Shown here piece after piece: positions 42,587 to 49,995 of a stretch of DNA of 64,000 nucleotides. The stretch lies in contig NZ_JARVTG010000002.1 in NCBI RefSeq assembly GCF_029846635.1, forward strand, positions 1,157,501 through 1,221,500, read 5' to 3'. How positions within the stretch are numbered: position 1 is the first letter of the stretch; every line of letters starts with the position of its first letter. The position numbers and the translations under genes were made by a program. The notes beneath the pieces were generated by a model. The model had not been told where the DNA came from. It worked only from the letters and a program-made list of their open reading frames with translations, and searched no databases. This stretch comes from Pokkaliibacter sp. MBI-7. Lineage in GTDB: Bacteria; Pseudomonadota; Gammaproteobacteria; Pseudomonadales; Balneatricaceae.

Positions 42587-43117
42587 TCATGGAGTGCTCA
42601 TTCTCTCCTTACAGAACTCCTTATCAAATCCTTCAATGACACTATCTAAACTACGACAGTTATTGTCGATATATTCATTTTCAAGAGTGGTTTTTTTTCT
42701 CTGTTTTCCATAAAAACCTGCTCTCAGGAAAGAGCCATACACATAGTTAATACTATTGCGAAAGTCAGAATCATAAATCATTCTCAGCTCTATACTCCTG
42801 GCTGAACTCATATGAGATAAACACAAGGCTCTATTTATTTTTGACTCTTCCCCAGTGTCGCTGGGTTTATATGCCGCATCCGAACACTTTTCATCTCTAT
42901 ATTTAATCCAAAGCTTCTGAACTTCCTTTACTTTCAAAAATTTTTCGTCAGACAAGAATGCTCTGACTTTTTTATATTCGGTATTAAGTCGGTCATCCTC
43001 GTTTTTGTATGACTCTATTGCATTATCAAAAATACAAATATTGGTTTTGCATTCGCCAGCCATGCAAAAGTAAGGAAGAGAAAGAATAGAAAACAGCATA
43101 AATTTTATTTTCACCAT
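42587..43117 (-). CDS. Lysozyme-inhibitor LprI-like (DUF1311) protein, immunity candidate
   Basis: A 176-residue periplasmic protein: signal peptide MVKIKFMLFSILSLPYFCMA, then an LprI/DUF1311-like domain (about 22-100) with ECKTNICIFDNAIE, DDRLNTEYKKV and the hallmark VQKLWIKYRDEKC. LprI-type proteins inhibit lysozymes, and this domain serves as immunity in some T6SS peptidoglycan-hydrolase pairs. ATG 43117 follows GGAG; the extension upstream to 43138 is not needed. It directly follows a headless toxin fragment (43140-43394), so it is probably its cognate immunity gene or a retained one. AT-rich. Confidence 0.72.
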   Translation of the reverse strand: MVKIKFMLFSILSLPYFCMAGECKTNICIFDNAIESYKNEDDRLNTEYKKVRAFLSDEKFLKVKEVQKLWIKYRDEKCSDAAYKPSDTGEESKINRALCLSHMSSARSIELRMIYDSDFRNSINYVYGSFLRAGFYGKQRKKTTLENEYIDNNCRSLDSVIEGFDKEFCKERMSTP

Positions 43118-43139
43118 TATTCTCCATAATGCGGACACT

Positions 43140-43394
43140 TCAAACCTTTTTCAAAAAAACGGCCCCCTTTTCCCGCCGCATTAGTAATCCTTTAACACTG
43201 TCATCACCTATCCAGATTCTTTTCATACTTCTAATCTTATCTGGAATATCAATTTCAGGTCCTGATTCTATAAGCTCTTTTATTTCTCTCGTTTCCCGCT
43301 TTGGCTCAGGAATAGATGAATTTTGATTGTCAGTCAAACCATTGTCACGATTAATTATAAGGGGAAATATCGTTCCCTGATTTAGCGTAAACGC
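43140..43394 (-). pseudogene. Headless C-terminal toxin fragment (truncated at the repeat)
   Basis: An open frame of about 84 codons with no start signal. It begins inside the duplicated acnB terminator (43376-43426) and reads FPLIINRDNGLTDNQN, then polar sequence to GAVFLKKV and stop, 23 bases before the LprI-like gene. It has the position of a toxin preceding its immunity gene and was cut off where the repeat starts. A TTG at 43337 could start a 65-residue product but has no binding site. Family not recognised. Confidence 0.5.
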
Positions 43395-43426
43395 TTAATA
43401 AAAAGCGGACCTTCGGGTCCGCTTTT
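43376..43426. repeat. Direct repeat copy B: displaced acnB stop and terminator
   Basis: CCTGATTTAGCGTAAACGCT-TAATAAAAAGCGGACC continuing through the identical terminator hairpin. It is the plus-strand equivalent of 41179-41230 but is not preceded by acnB sequence. As a hairpin with A- and T-runs it can end transcription of the 225-residue immunity gene. Confidence 0.85.
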
Positions 43427-43455
43427 CACATCAACTCTGCCTCATTTTAAAAAAA

Positions 43456-44133
43456 CTAAATAATATCATCTATTTTTATCCAGCCTTGATAAATTTTTCC
43501 ATTGCTAGATTTATAGCTGACATATAGCCAGCCATTTTCATATTTCAATAATTCAACTACATCGTTCTTTACTACATATACTTTACTTTTATTTTCATTC
43601 GGTTTTTTTCTCAGATAAGACCTGTCAACATTGATCTGAGCAGTGCAAGTAGATTTACATTCCAATTTAAATATTTTGTCATCGAAAATATTAAATGCAT
43701 TTCCATAAACACGATCACTATGCAATGGGAGTATATTATCTTGGGCTGATAGCTCAAGATAAGAAAATTCATCTCTAAAAGGTAATCTATACTCTTTATA
43801 GACACCTACGATACCATCTTTGTCAAATGATATAGAATATGAATTTATCGGATAGATAAAGCTAATTTTAACCAATCCATGCTGAACATTTGTATCAGTG
43901 TAGGAAATCTCGTCAAAAGTAGACAGATCAACCAAATTTTTATAAAGCTTCCTTTGTTGATCAATCGTAACCTCAATACTATAGTGGTCAGTCTCCTTTA
44001 TTAATAAAACGCATGTTTTTTCATTATTCAGTATGACGTTAAATTCCGAGCCTTTCTCACCACAGCCACTATCAGCGTATGAGAATGAGCTCAATATGAA
44101 TAAAATCACTACGATTTTTAGATATTTCACCAT
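43456..44133 (-). CDS. Periplasmic SH3-like protein, probable immunity to the adjacent muramidase effector
   Basis: A 225-residue protein with a signal peptide (MVKYLKIVVILFILSSFSYA, cleaved before DSGC) and a C-terminal bacterial SH3-like domain (about 165-225: YLRKKPNENKSKVYVVKNDV...LLKYENGWLYVSY). Its start overlaps the effector stop by 7 bases (ATG in the ribosome-binding region AAGGTG of the effector end), which is the usual toxin-immunity coupling. A periplasmic location suits protection from a peptidoglycan hydrolase. AT-rich like the effector's tip. Immunity is inferred from position and export, not from family. Confidence 0.75.
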   Translation of the reverse strand: MVKYLKIVVILFILSSFSYADSGCGEKGSEFNVILNNEKTCVLLIKETDHYSIEVTIDQQRKLYKNLVDLSTFDEISYTDTNVQHGLVKISFIYPINSYSISFDKDGIVGVYKEYRLPFRDEFSYLELSAQDNILPLHSDRVYGNAFNIFDDKIFKLECKSTCTAQINVDRSYLRKKPNENKSKVYVVKNDVVELLKYENGWLYVSYKSSNGKIYQGWIKIDDII

Positions 44134-47100
44134 TGCACCTTTAGAGCATTGTAAGCTCTCTCAATTTTTCCATCATATCCTACTTGGTTAGCTCCGTTAT
44201 ATTTAATGGCAATAGTTAACCAATCTTTTTCTTTCATAGGTTTAACAAGATTTTTTTCCTTTGTCAGGAAAACCTTGTAATACTGAAGATGTTGAAATGC
44301 ACAGTAATTCTGTGCATCCACAAGCTCTTGAGTTGACTCATAAAGATGATGATAATACTCGCCCATAACTTGAAACTTACCCCAAGAACATGACATATTT
44401 GCTGATTTTTCATCCAGCTGTCTTGCTCGAATTAATCTTTCGTACTGTATTTGCTCTGATCCATACTGATAACCTCGTACATACCCATGAACTATTGTGG
44501 GTTCATTTATTTCAAGCTCATTAATGGTTTCTTCTTTCATCCCACTTTTACGCAAAAATCTTTTCATATAGTGTCGCTCATACAAAATTTTCGCGTGCTG
44601 CTGACCTTTAACGTACTCAGCAAAGGGAGTTTTATCGCCAGTTTCTGCAACAGCTATAGCACGCAGTACCTCGCGCTCAATACCTAACTCAGATGCAAGA
44701 GTCTCAAAATCATTTTTTGTAACATCCTTGCGTCCCTCGAAACAGGGGCTGTCTACAATTCCCTGTTCATGGCAATAACATCTTCTTGATCTCCCCAACC
44801 ACTTCACCAATTCAAACGGCTCAAAATGCCAGAGCCCTTTTTCTGCCTTTATTTCCGGTACCTGACTGAGAAACTCCAGCTTTTCAATACGCTCCACTTC
44901 CGTTTTGAATAAGGCCTTGACGCCATCGCTCCAGCCACCGCGCTCTTCGCCGTGCTGACGGCGCTTTTCTACCCATTCTTTGATGGCCTCAATAGTAGGC
45001 TGATGCCATTCACTGGGGTGACGGGGAACGATGCGGTTAATCACATCGCGCAGAGAACGGTTTTGAAAGGCCAGCTGCAGCTCAGACAAACTCACTTCAC
45101 CATCGTGATCGGTGTCGATGGCTTTAAACAATTGCTGAAAAAAGGGCGCCACCACATCGGAATCACTATTGGCATCCTGCTTGTAGAAACCATCCGCGCT
45201 GTTATTACTCTCGATCAGGGTTTGATAGCCCAGCTTACGCAGTTCGTACTGGTTGATGACTTCCCCTGCATCGGCGCTGATATATTTGCCCGGTTCGGCG
45301 GAGGGATACCACACTTTGCCCTGATCGTCGGTGACCGAGGCACCACTGCTCATCTCGATCAGCATGGGCACACTGGACCCTGCCACTGACTGCTCAAAGC
45401 TCACGGGCTGGTGGGTATCGAGCATTTTGGGTTGGCTGCCGCTGCTGCCAGGATCCTTGATGGCCAGATAAATGGGCCGCTGCGGGTCGTCGAGAAGCTT
45501 CAGATACTGCTTGCCGACATTGACCTGAGCCGCATTGTCGAGCAAGGCATTGATGGCACTGTCATCGGCGTCGCTGAACAGCTCAAGGTGACTCCAGTAG
45601 ACGCTGTTAATCTGTTGCCCCGTAGCCGTGGCGGTCTGCACATCGTAGCGACTGAGATAACCCACCGGATCACCCGCTTTGATCGGGATGGGCGGCGAGC
45701 AGTGATGCACCTGCGATTCCGCCCCCGGATTGGCATGATCAGGAGGGGCAATGCCCTGATCTTCCACGCTGTTATGAATCTCACCGGGCAGCAACTCCAT
45801 CCAGAAGCTTTGCCCCTGGGTAGAGCGCCGCCCGTTAAAGCCGGCGAAGGCGTTTTCGTCCAGTACGGTACAGCGAATCAGGTCGCCACGATTGGGGTGA
45901 GCACAGCGGCTGGCCGGTTGATAGCGGACGCGTGTGCCTTCCTTAAGCCAGTCCACCGGTGCCTTGGCATCATCAAAGATATTGCGAGTCCCCTTGGTAA
46001 TACCCTCCCGTTGCTCCACCCAGTACAGCGGCATTGGCTGCGTCGGCTGGGCGACATCCTTGACATGACTCAGCGCTACATAGCCGGTTTGCGGATCGTC
46101 ATGCCAGCTTTGATCAGCGCTTTGAATGAGTGGTGTCACCCTGACAAAGTCCTGTGCGCCGCTTTTACCTGAAATGATGGCGGACTGGCTGCCACTGGTT
46201 CGCCGTACCCGACTGCCTGCAGGCAGGGTTTTGATCGGCATACTGGCCAGAATCAACGGATCACCGCTGCCATCCTGTAAGGCACGCAGGCGGACATTAC
46301 CAGTCACTTCCATGATGGCCCCTTGCAGCCGGTGTTGCTGTTCCCAGGCTTTATAGTCCTCATAGGGTGCCAGATGCATATAGAGGCTGTAGAAGCGCAG
46401 ACGATTCTGTTCCCCTTGCGGTTCGGCGGCAGGACTGGCAGGGGCGTTCTGCTGTTCTATCAGATCATCCTCGTGCAGTACGGGAGGAGGTGCAGGCAAA
46501 GGCTCCGCACGCAGGTTTTGCTCAATGATATTGAGCGTGTCGCCCACCTGAGCCACCCGACCCTGCGCATTCGCCGGAGCTGCCGCGGCGGTCACCCTGA
46601 CGGGCAGATAGGTATAACTCTTGCCATTGCGCGTTGCCTTGACCGGCACCTGCGCAATCAGATCCACTACGGAATCCTTGCCCACCTTGATGACGTCATC
46701 GCCAGCAGGATCAATGCGGCCGTTGCTGTCCGCTGTCACTACATGGCGGGTCGCCAGCAGGTAGCGGGCCGGCGCATACACGTCGTCACCGATGACCACG
46801 GTGCTGCCAGCAGGAGTACTTTCCACTCTGACCTGATAGTAGTCCATGCCGTTGCCGCCTTGCCGGGGCACACCATCAATCACACTGACGCGGCTATTAC
46901 GGGGCAACTTCCCCTTGTTGCTGGCCTGATCAAATACACTGCTTTCCAGACTGCGGCGAATGGTCAGTGGATCACTCTGGGTGTTGACCAGATAGCTTTC
47001 ACCGCTTTTTACGGCAATAACGGCAGGCGCTGCGGGTGGGCTGGCCTTGGTCGCGGGCGCCTGCTCTGGATCTTTGCGTTTCGGGCTGAGGTAATCATGG

Positions 47101-47483
47101 CGTACCAGACAGAAGTCCAGCGAGGTACAAAGCTGGCCTGACTCCGTGGTGCCAGCGTCATTTAGCAGGGGCTGGCGAAAATACTGTTCATTGACGCGAT
47201 AGGCGATCACTTCGCCATCAGCAATACAGCGCAATGGCATTTGATCTTTATGCTGAGGGAAACTGCGGCTGTTGAGATGAATGCCGCCGTGCCAGAAATT
47301 GTTCAGTCCAAACAGATAGAACCCTGCCGGATCAGTGGCGCGTTTGCGCTGAGCTTCATCGACGGTTTTAAAGTCCTTCCCGTCATCCTGCACCACCGGC
47401 AATTTGAACTGAGTAGGCTTGGGCTCGGGTTGAGCCTGTGCTTGTGCGCTGCCTGAGTTGTCAGGCGATGTTGCTGTAGTCAT
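44127..47483 (-). CDS. T6SS effector: M23-like scaffold, EF-hand, C-terminal N-acetylmuramidase
   Basis: A 1118-residue effector with no signal peptide. Degenerate M23/LytM-like pieces are scattered: WHGGIHLN (about 65-72), CIADGEVIAYR, FYSLYMHLAP (about 365) and IPIKAGDPVGYLSRYD (about 600), interrupted by SH3-like inserts (about 150-345, 390-490). An EF-hand DTDHDGEVSLSE (about 790-801) follows, then the pre-toxin WHFEPFELVKWLG, and an N-acetylmuramidase (DUF3380-type) domain (about 905-1118) with catalytic Glu candidate AVAETGDKTPF (about 947), ILYERHY, SWGKFQVMGEYY and AIKYNGANQVGYDGKIERAY. The M23 metal ligands are incomplete, so killing should rest on the muramidase. ATG 47483 follows AGGA. 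It is encoded between PAAR and an immunity gene, and base composition falls sharply at the toxin domain. Confidence 0.85.
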   Translation of the reverse strand: MTTATSPDNSGSAQAQAQPEPKPTQFKLPVVQDDGKDFKTVDEAQRKRATDPAGFYLFGLNNFWHGGIHLNSRSFPQHKDQMPLRCIADGEVIAYRVNEQYFRQPLLNDAGTTESGQLCTSLDFCLVRHDYLSPKRKDPEQAPATKASPPAAPAVIAVKSGESYLVNTQSDPLTIRRSLESSVFDQASNKGKLPRNSRVSVIDGVPRQGGNGMDYYQVRVESTPAGSTVVIGDDVYAPARYLLATRHVVTADSNGRIDPAGDDVIKVGKDSVVDLIAQVPVKATRNGKSYTYLPVRVTAAAAPANAQGRVAQVGDTLNIIEQNLRAEPLPAPPPVLHEDDLIEQQNAPASPAAEPQGEQNRLRFYSLYMHLAPYEDYKAWEQQHRLQGAIMEVTGNVRLRALQDGSGDPLILASMPIKTLPAGSRVRRTSGSQSAIISGKSGAQDFVRVTPLIQSADQSWHDDPQTGYVALSHVKDVAQPTQPMPLYWVEQREGITKGTRNIFDDAKAPVDWLKEGTRVRYQPASRCAHPNRGDLIRCTVLDENAFAGFNGRRSTQGQSFWMELLPGEIHNSVEDQGIAPPDHANPGAESQVHHCSPPIPIKAGDPVGYLSRYDVQTATATGQQINSVYWSHLELFSDADDSAINALLDNAAQVNVGKQYLKLLDDPQRPIYLAIKDPGSSGSQPKMLDTHQPVSFEQSVAGSSVPMLIEMSSGASVTDDQGKVWYPSAEPGKYISADAGEVINQYELRKLGYQTLIESNNSADGFYKQDANSDSDVVAPFFQQLFKAIDTDHDGEVSLSELQLAFQNRSLRDVINRIVPRHPSEWHQPTIEAIKEWVEKRRQHGEERGGWSDGVKALFKTEVERIEKLEFLSQVPEIKAEKGLWHFEPFELVKWLGRSRRCYCHEQGIVDSPCFEGRKDVTKNDFETLASELGIEREVLRAIAVAETGDKTPFAEYVKGQQHAKILYERHYMKRFLRKSGMKEETINELEINEPTIVHGYVRGYQYGSEQIQYERLIRARQLDEKSANMSCSWGKFQVMGEYYHHLYESTQELVDAQNYCAFQHLQYYKVFLTKEKNLVKPMKEKDWLTIAIKYNGANQVGYDGKIERAYNALKVQW

Positions 47484-47512
47484 CACTGAACATCCTGTTC
47501 GTGTTTACACTG

Positions 47513-47914
47513 TCAATAGCTGAATCCATAGCTATCTTCCGAATTTTGTCCCAGTCGACGGCTGAACGTGTTTTTCTCCTCCGGCTCGTCATGATCGACG
47601 TAGCTACCATCCCGACTGTAGCTTTTATTGCCAATCAGGACCGTGCCGTTCCCTGCCACGATCTGGCCGCCATGTGCGGTTGCATCCCCCATGCGTGCAG
47701 CTGGCAAGCCATTAATAAAGACGGTGGCTGAGCCTTCGACGATAGTGTCAGGTGGGCCGTTGCATACCAGCTTGTCGCCCAACCTTGCTGCTGGCAGCCC
47801 GCCAATCAGGACATTGGCTGAGCCAGCCGCGACTGGGCCGCCGACATGAGGCGTATCGCCACAGTACGCTGGGCATGTATGAAAGTGGGATACCGTAGCT
47901 GCCGGTTTACCCAT
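47513..47914 (-). CDS. PAAR domain protein
   Basis: A 133-residue PAAR spike-tip protein. The N-terminal MGKPAATVSHFHTCPAYCGD, the repeated GGP-x-GS-x-VLI-G-LPAAR-x-GD blocks (about 24-45 and 60-83) and VTAHGGQI-like DATAHGGQIVAGNGTVLIG show the PAAR beta-fold with zinc-binding His/Cys. PAAR sharpens the VgrG spike and links effectors to it. Start ATG 47914 lies 8 bases after GGAGG and overlaps the upstream gene by 8 bases. The last 30 residues (DHDEPEEKNTFSRRLG...) are a short tail and no fused toxin; the separate effector follows 29 bases later. Confidence 0.92.
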   Translation of the reverse strand: MGKPAATVSHFHTCPAYCGDTPHVGGPVAAGSANVLIGGLPAARLGDKLVCNGPPDTIVEGSATVFINGLPAARMGDATAHGGQIVAGNGTVLIGNKSYSRDGSYVDHDEPEEKNTFSRRLGQNSEDSYGFSY

Positions 47915-48842
47915 GATAAAACCTCCGTTGTCCGATACTGTCATTCCCTTTGGCCGTGTGCCAAAGCACACCACCACACCAGCCTTGCTCGGCAAGATCA
48001 ATCTGAAGTACTGACGCCCCGCCTGACATCTCACACAGCGGGAGCTGTTGCGCTATCAGCCATCCTTTTAGCAAAGGCGCCAGACTGCCAAGCCGTCCCC
48101 ACGGCAACAGGGGAATCTGCATTTGTACATTCGCTTCGCCTGTATCGAGAGCACGCCACAGGCTGCCGAACTGGCGTACGGATATAAGCCCTTCAAGGGG
48201 GTCGCTAACGAGCACATTAATCTGGCCAGACTCGTGTTTACGCAATGCCTCAGCCAGACAGGCCAGGCCTGCATCAGGGTGAAAGTGCCGACGCTGTTGC
48301 GAAACGCCATGCCAGGTGCAGCGCAAGCCACACTCCTGACTCAGGCTCGCGCGTATCAGCAGATAGCCTTCTGTGCATACCTGCCCCGCCTCGGTCGGCA
48401 GAGGAGAATCCAACGCTAATAGCCAGACATGAGAATAGTGCTGCAACAGCCATTGTAGCCGTGCAAGGCACAATGCTAACGAGGCGGCCCCAGCAAAGTA
48501 GGGATAAATCTGTTCACCTTGCCTGAGCGCAATACGGCCACTACACCCTAGCCAATGCTCAGCAAAAGCCTGATGCCCGGCCAGCAGCGCAGGCATCAGC
48601 ATCAATACCGGCTGCCCGTCCAGCGCCGCCAGAACATGGTGATCCACTACAGCAAGCAAGGACTCGATCCGCTTATGCGGACTAATCTCTGCGGGCAAAG
48701 CCGCACAGGGAAGCAATCGATAGGCGCTCCCTTGCCAGGATGCAGGCAGTGGTGCTGTCTGAGGCGCTTGCAGAAAAAATGCCGGATGACTGGCACCGCC
48801 GACAGACATAGCTTCGACCGTCATCTGTAGTGCTGGTCTCAT
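47907..48842 (-). CDS. Thiolase/ketosynthase-like protein of the vgrG cluster
   Basis: A 311-residue soluble protein. Its central part resembles the thiolase fold of T6SS-linked ketoacyl-synthase-like proteins: PYFAGAASLALCLARLQWLLQHYSHVWLLALDSP...GYLLIRAS corresponds to the conserved GHAAALLAL...LVGGVDS...GEAAGFLLL pattern, but glycine and catalytic residues are eroded. Similar thiolase-like genes sit beside some vgrG-PAAR-effector loci in Pseudomonas, where the role is thought to be effector loading or stabilisation. Its start is fused to the previous stop (TGATG) and its end overlaps PAAR by 8 bases. The fold call is moderate and enzymatic activity is unlikely. Confidence 0.55.
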   Translation of the reverse strand: MRPALQMTVEAMSVGGASHPAFFLQAPQTAPLPASWQGSAYRLLPCAALPAEISPHKRIESLLAVVDHHVLAALDGQPVLMLMPALLAGHQAFAEHWLGCSGRIALRQGEQIYPYFAGAASLALCLARLQWLLQHYSHVWLLALDSPLPTEAGQVCTEGYLLIRASLSQECGLRCTWHGVSQQRRHFHPDAGLACLAEALRKHESGQINVLVSDPLEGLISVRQFGSLWRALDTGEANVQMQIPLLPWGRLGSLAPLLKGWLIAQQLPLCEMSGGASVLQIDLAEQGWCGGVLWHTAKGNDSIGQRRFYHG

Positions 48843-49945
48843 CACAGCCCACCACCTAACGCTGTCGGACTAAGCCATTTATCTGATATGCCCTGCCTGT
48901 TCCAGAAATCAGCCAGTGCCTGGCGATGCCCCTGATACCCACTGTGCCAGAGTGAATCCACATCCCTACTGGTCAGATCCATACCATTGAGCAGCCCTTC
49001 TGCCAGCTCAGATTGATGAGCTGTAAACCAGGCGGACAAAGGCTCTTTCAGCTGACGTGCAGAAGTGTCGTGCTCTTCTCCTTCACCGAACAATGCAGCA
49101 AAGAGGCTCGCTGGCAACGCAGCCCCGGCGATAAGCCAAATCTGACGGCGTGCAGTTCCGACTGTATCTCCTGCAATCTGCCTGATTGCATCGCGCAGCT
49201 GATACTTGTTCAGTGGCTGCACCCCGAACCAGGGCAATGCAGACGATTCAGGCTGTAATGCCCAGTGCTCTATAGCCGCACTGCCACCCCAGCGATATAA
49301 GAGCTGTGGGGACAGCCTTTGCGCTCGCTGTAAACGCAGTAATCTCTCTTCACCCAATGGCAACGGACTACCTTGCTCCAGCTGCTGCTCCACCACCAGC
49401 ATGTCTTCAACGAGCTGATCGTCATCATAAAGCGCGACGATGTCATCCAGAGTGTCGGTATTTTTTAGTCCGGGGCACGCATGGCACATTTGCAGCCACA
49501 GCGTTGCAAAAGACCAGGACGACAATGCCAGCTGATCAGGCTGCATCCCCCACAGGGCGTATAGCCTGACGAGCCAGCGATTGAAATGACCCGTTTTGAA
49601 TCCCGCTCGGTAGGCATGGCAGCTCTTAACTATCTGTGCGGGAGGTATGCTATAAGTGCGCAGCCATAGCTGAGTCAGATACAGCAGATTATTCAGGCTC
49701 AAACGATGGCTAAGCGTTGCCAGATGCTCCAGCGCTGAGATGTCTGCAGACAGTAAAAGTTGCAGCTCCGGCTCTGCTTCCAGCAACACAGACGGCTTGA
49801 TGAACTGACAGCTGGTTTTCAGCAACGTGAGAATCCTGCTGTCTATAGTCTGCAACTGCGATAAATGCAAAAAGGGATTCGCAGAGCAACGTAAACGCTG
49901 TTCTATCCCTTCCTGCAGAAAACCAAGCATTGGCTCCCCATCCAT
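48842..49945 (-). CDS. Unknown vgrG-cluster protein (adaptor candidate)
   Basis: A 367-residue soluble protein, mostly helical, with LRTYSIPPAQIVKSCHAYRA and AIEHWALQPE-type segments and a modest hydrophobic stretch (RRQIWLIAGAALPASLFAAL, about 265-285). I recognise no family; it has neither DUF4123 nor DUF1795 (Eag) features. It lies between vgrG (50-base gap) and the thiolase-like gene with a TGATG junction, so it is part of the vgrG operon. The location suits an effector-recruitment adaptor or chaperone, which is an inference. Confidence 0.6.
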   Translation of the reverse strand: MDGEPMLGFLQEGIEQRLRCSANPFLHLSQLQTIDSRILTLLKTSCQFIKPSVLLEAEPELQLLLSADISALEHLATLSHRLSLNNLLYLTQLWLRTYSIPPAQIVKSCHAYRAGFKTGHFNRWLVRLYALWGMQPDQLALSSWSFATLWLQMCHACPGLKNTDTLDDIVALYDDDQLVEDMLVVEQQLEQGSPLPLGEERLLRLQRAQRLSPQLLYRWGGSAAIEHWALQPESSALPWFGVQPLNKYQLRDAIRQIAGDTVGTARRQIWLIAGAALPASLFAALFGEGEEHDTSARQLKEPLSAWFTAHQSELAEGLLNGMDLTSRDVDSLWHSGYQGHRQALADFWNRQGISDKWLSPTALGGGL

Positions 49946-49995
49946 GGGATTACGCTCCGTGTAGCAGTGATGAGCTTCAACTATTCAGATGAACT

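Noticed and set aside
46323..47141. 272-codon plus-strand frame opposite the effector
   Set aside because: Shadow of the GC-rich effector scaffold on the minus strand.
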